From JAYKGU01 sp035285585 (GTDB lineage Bacteria > Cyanobacteriota > Cyanobacteriia > CAKZMO01): 6,298 nt of DNA. Within the stretch, counting starts at the first letter, position 1; every line of letters starts with the position of its first letter. The notes under the pieces are model-generated. The model did no database searches. It was not told the origin of the DNA and saw only the letters and a program-made list of their open reading frames with translations. A program made the position numbers and the translations under genes. The stretch covers positions 1-6,298 of the forward strand of contig JAYKGU010000152.1 in the NCBI GenBank assembly GCA_035285585.1. Reading direction: 5' to 3'. Positions 4,340 through 6,298 of this stretch are shown piece by piece.

Positions 4340-6298
4340 CTAAGGCATCCCCTGGACGACAAAGCCAGCCCAGTAGACTGGGTGATCAAAGGGGCGATCG
4401 CACTTGCACTGTTGCTTCAGGTAACCAATGGCGTTTTCCAGGCGTTGTTGAATTCCAACCCAATACTGTTCATCAGGTTGGTTTTGCTGCCGACGGGCGG
4501 TGCGGCGGTATTTATCAGCCATTTGCCATTGCTGGTCTAAAAGAGCCTGGATCGGTTCTTTATAGCGGTCCTTCAACTCCTGCCCGCTGAGCTTCCGCAG
4601 GTCGTTCTGGGCGCGCCTGAGGGCTGTGACGCGGTTTTTGCCCGCTTGACGGTAGCGGTGATAGAAGGTGGAAAACAGTGCCGTCGCCAGGTCATCGACA
4701 GACCACAGGGTGCTGATAACGCTGCGTGCCCCCGCGCACAGAAATCCGGTACCGATCGTGAAAATGTCATCCGTGCGTTTGATGTTTAAGCCCTCCTCCG
4801 TCGATTTCACACTGAAGCTGAGACCCGTTTCACAAGCGGAGAGGAAGACATCCCCCAGGTTACGGAATCGCCATCCAGGGGAGAGCAATTGCCCCAGGGT
4901 GACACGGGAGCCATCGGCTAACATCAGGGCGGATTCCAGGGGATTATCGATGCGGGATTGGGCATGGTGGCTAGAGACGAGTCCCTGCACCTGGCTCAGG
5001 AGGGTGCGATAGTTGCTGGGGGTGGCGTGGGTGCGTCCGCGCAGGCGATGGTCTGCTGAAACGGCAAAGAGTTGGGCGATTTGCTCACATTCGTAGCTGG
5101 AAAAGGGCAGGTCGTGGGTGGCATTTTCGACGATGCCCAGGCGATCGAGCTGGACGGGAGCACGCTGTTCACAGAATTGCAAGACCTGGCAACTGGGGGC
5201 ATAGCGAATCAGGTAGACATCCCCCAGGGTTTTATTTTCCGCCAGGGGCAGTGCCCCAAACGGAATTTGGTGCAAAAACAGGTGGGGGGTCAGGATCAGG
5301 TTTTGTATGTCACCCATGTAGTCTTGCTGGAGTAGCGTTGAGAGTTGCAGGCGTTGAGCCAATTCTTGCAACGTGGTGGGCATGGCGGACATCCAGACCT
5401 GGCGGCGTTGGCGGCGCTCTTCCTGAGTTCTGGCATTGTTGATGGCGATATAGGGATTGACCCAGGTATCAATCAGCCAGCTTTGCAGGGAGTTGAACCC
5501 CTGCCCGGTACAAACAAAGTGATGCAGGCTATTGGCTTTGAGGATGAAAATATGGGTGTCGGTGTCGGTGGTGTAAAAGCTGAGCAGGGCGGTATGGGGA
5601 GATTGCACCAACGATCGCAACGATTCCAGGTCGGGAACCTGGACTTCTTTTAAGCCAGCAGAAACGGGGTCTTTGGCGTTGAGTTGCTGGAGGTATGCCT
5701 GCTTTTGCGCTTCAAGCTGCTGGATCAACTCGCTTTCAGCCTGGGATGCCGCACGGCTCTGGCGGGTCGCTCCGGTCAGTTCTCGCTCTGGACTGGAGGA
5801 GTCCGGGCGACGGTGTTGATCCATCTTCTGTTGAATCGCTTCCAATTTCTCCAGAATTGGGCGGATGTCATCGGGGACACCATCGGCATAGAGGTCATGG
5901 GTTGCCATCAGTTCTACAAGCCGCTTGGAGCGAGACCGCTCGACGGTTTGCAATGCCAGATCCAGCCGATCGCACTGAATGCAGGCATGGATCATGTTTT
6001 CGTAAACTGCGATCGCCTGCTCCAGGATTTCCTGCTTCCGCTCATTGCTAATCGCCCAGTGGCGGCTCTGCTCCACCGCGGCAATGGCAATGGTGTAGCC
6101 TTCAATGGCAAGACCCCAAAGCCCTTCCCGAAAGCCCAGGTTACCCAGGTTTCGGCCCGTTTGCAGGGCATCTAAGGGCAACGTCTCAGGCGTTCTAACT
6201 TCCAGCGCAGAGCGAAAGCGCCCGATCGCCTGCTCTAGATTCTCCGCCCGGTCGCCCCGGATGCGTTCACGGTAGGCAATTGCCAGGTTGTTCTGGGT
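4340..6298 (-). CDS. TPR-CHAT caspase-like protease, 5' partial
   Basis: The frame is open to the right edge. The residues before the TTG at 6181 (TQNNLAIAYRER, then a repeat ending in EVRTPET) are a typical cyanobacterial TPR, so the gene starts beyond the window and 653 residues are seen. TPR-like helices cover about 5900-6298. A polar, coiled-coil linker follows (about 5650-5830). The CHAT domain runs from about 5600 to the TAG at 4340-4342. The catalytic His is the second His of SSHHAQS (codon 4964-4966), just before DNPLESALMLADG. The catalytic Cys is in the SACETG motif (codon 4832-4834), 44 residues later. The C-terminus ends in HPVYWAGFVVQGMP, as is usual for complete domains. CHAT proteases are caspase-related cysteine peptidases, and some TPR-CHAT proteins cleave partner proteins in bacterial immunity. 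The substrate is unknown here, but the three genes downstream are candidates. The catalytic residues and full length suggest an active enzyme. Confidence 0.95.
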   Translation of the reverse strand, partial: TQNNLAIAYRERIRGDRAENLEQAIGRFRSALEVRTPETLPLDALQTGRNLGNLGFREGLWGLAIEGYTIAIAAVEQSRHWAISNERKQEILEQAIAVYENMIHACIQCDRLDLALQTVERSRSKRLVELMATHDLYADGVPDDIRPILEKLEAIQQKMDQHRRPDSSSPERELTGATRQSRAASQAESELIQQLEAQKQAYLQQLNAKDPVSAGLKEVQVPDLESLRSLVQSPHTALLSFYTTDTDTHIFILKANSLHHFVCTGQGFNSLQSWLIDTWVNPYIAINNARTQEERRQRRQVWMSAMPTTLQELAQRLQLSTLLQQDYMGDIQNLILTPHLFLHQIPFGALPLAENKTLGDVYLIRYAPSCQVLQFCEQRAPVQLDRLGIVENATHDLPFSSYECEQIAQLFAVSADHRLRGRTHATPSNYRTLLSQVQGLVSSHHAQSRIDNPLESALMLADGSRVTLGQLLSPGWRFRNLGDVFLSACETGLSFSVKSTEEGLNIKRTDDIFTIGTGFLCAGARSVISTLWSVDDLATALFSTFYHRYRQAGKNRVTALRRAQNDLRKLSGQELKDRYKEPIQALLDQQWQMADKYRRTARRQQNQPDEQYWVGIQQRLENAIGYLKQQCKCDRPFDHPVYWAGFVVQGMP

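Larger units (their letters stand above)
106..6016. repeat. Ten dispersed HIP1 octamers (GCGATCGC)
   Basis: Copies start at 106, 538, 726, 1026, 1389, 1789, 1817, 2009, 4394 and 6009, about one per 630 bases, far above chance. HIP1 is a hallmark of many cyanobacterial genomes. Eight of the ten fall in the left third. Copies at 1389 and 1789 coincide with the points where two broken genes lose their family resemblance. Copies at 1386-1397 and 1814-1825 share the 12-mer GGGGCGATCGCC. Confidence 0.9.

Noticed and set aside
5684..6175. 163-residue open frame on the + strand
   Set aside because: It is entirely antisense to the TPR-CHAT protease gene, whose TPR and linker features are clear.

Overview
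The window reads as cyanobacterial DNA. It carries ten copies of the HIP1 octamer GCGATCGC in 6.3 kb, and its two largest genes encode TPR-CHAT proteins of the type that is multiplied in filamentous and other large-genome cyanobacteria. No species can be named from the sequence alone. No tRNA, rRNA, CRISPR array, transposase or origin was seen.

Left part (1-1923, + strand). The end of a TPR-CHAT gene enters from the left edge. It stops about 45 residues into its CHAT domain, before the catalytic His and Cys. A lower-GC stretch with no convincing gene follows (1410-1665). Next comes the 5' part of what looks like a DUF91/NucS-like nuclease gene, whose recognisable similarity also stops early. 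In both broken genes the family resemblance ends at a HIP1 octamer, so this part looks like recombined or eroded DNA.

Right part (1924-6298, - strand). Four genes run leftward. In transcription order they are: (1) a TPR-CHAT caspase-like protease with an intact His/Cys pair, its 5' end beyond the right edge; (2) a membrane-anchored vWA protein with a full MIDAS signature; (3) a 170-residue protein with two glycine-rich membrane segments; (4) a 257-residue protein with a hydrophobic hairpin and a charged, helical C-terminal half. The last two match no family I recognise.

The - strand genes are separated by 82-155 bp, and each of the three gaps holds a perfect 8-10 bp hairpin. Each of the three downstream genes also has the same promoter-like pair, TTGCAA, 19 bp, then GAT(T/A), ending 25-29 bp before its start codon. 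This suggests separately started but co-regulated genes. My inference is that they form a protease, metal-dependent adhesion/sensor and membrane-effector set, possibly a conflict or programmed-death system. The sequence shows the parts but does not prove that they work together.
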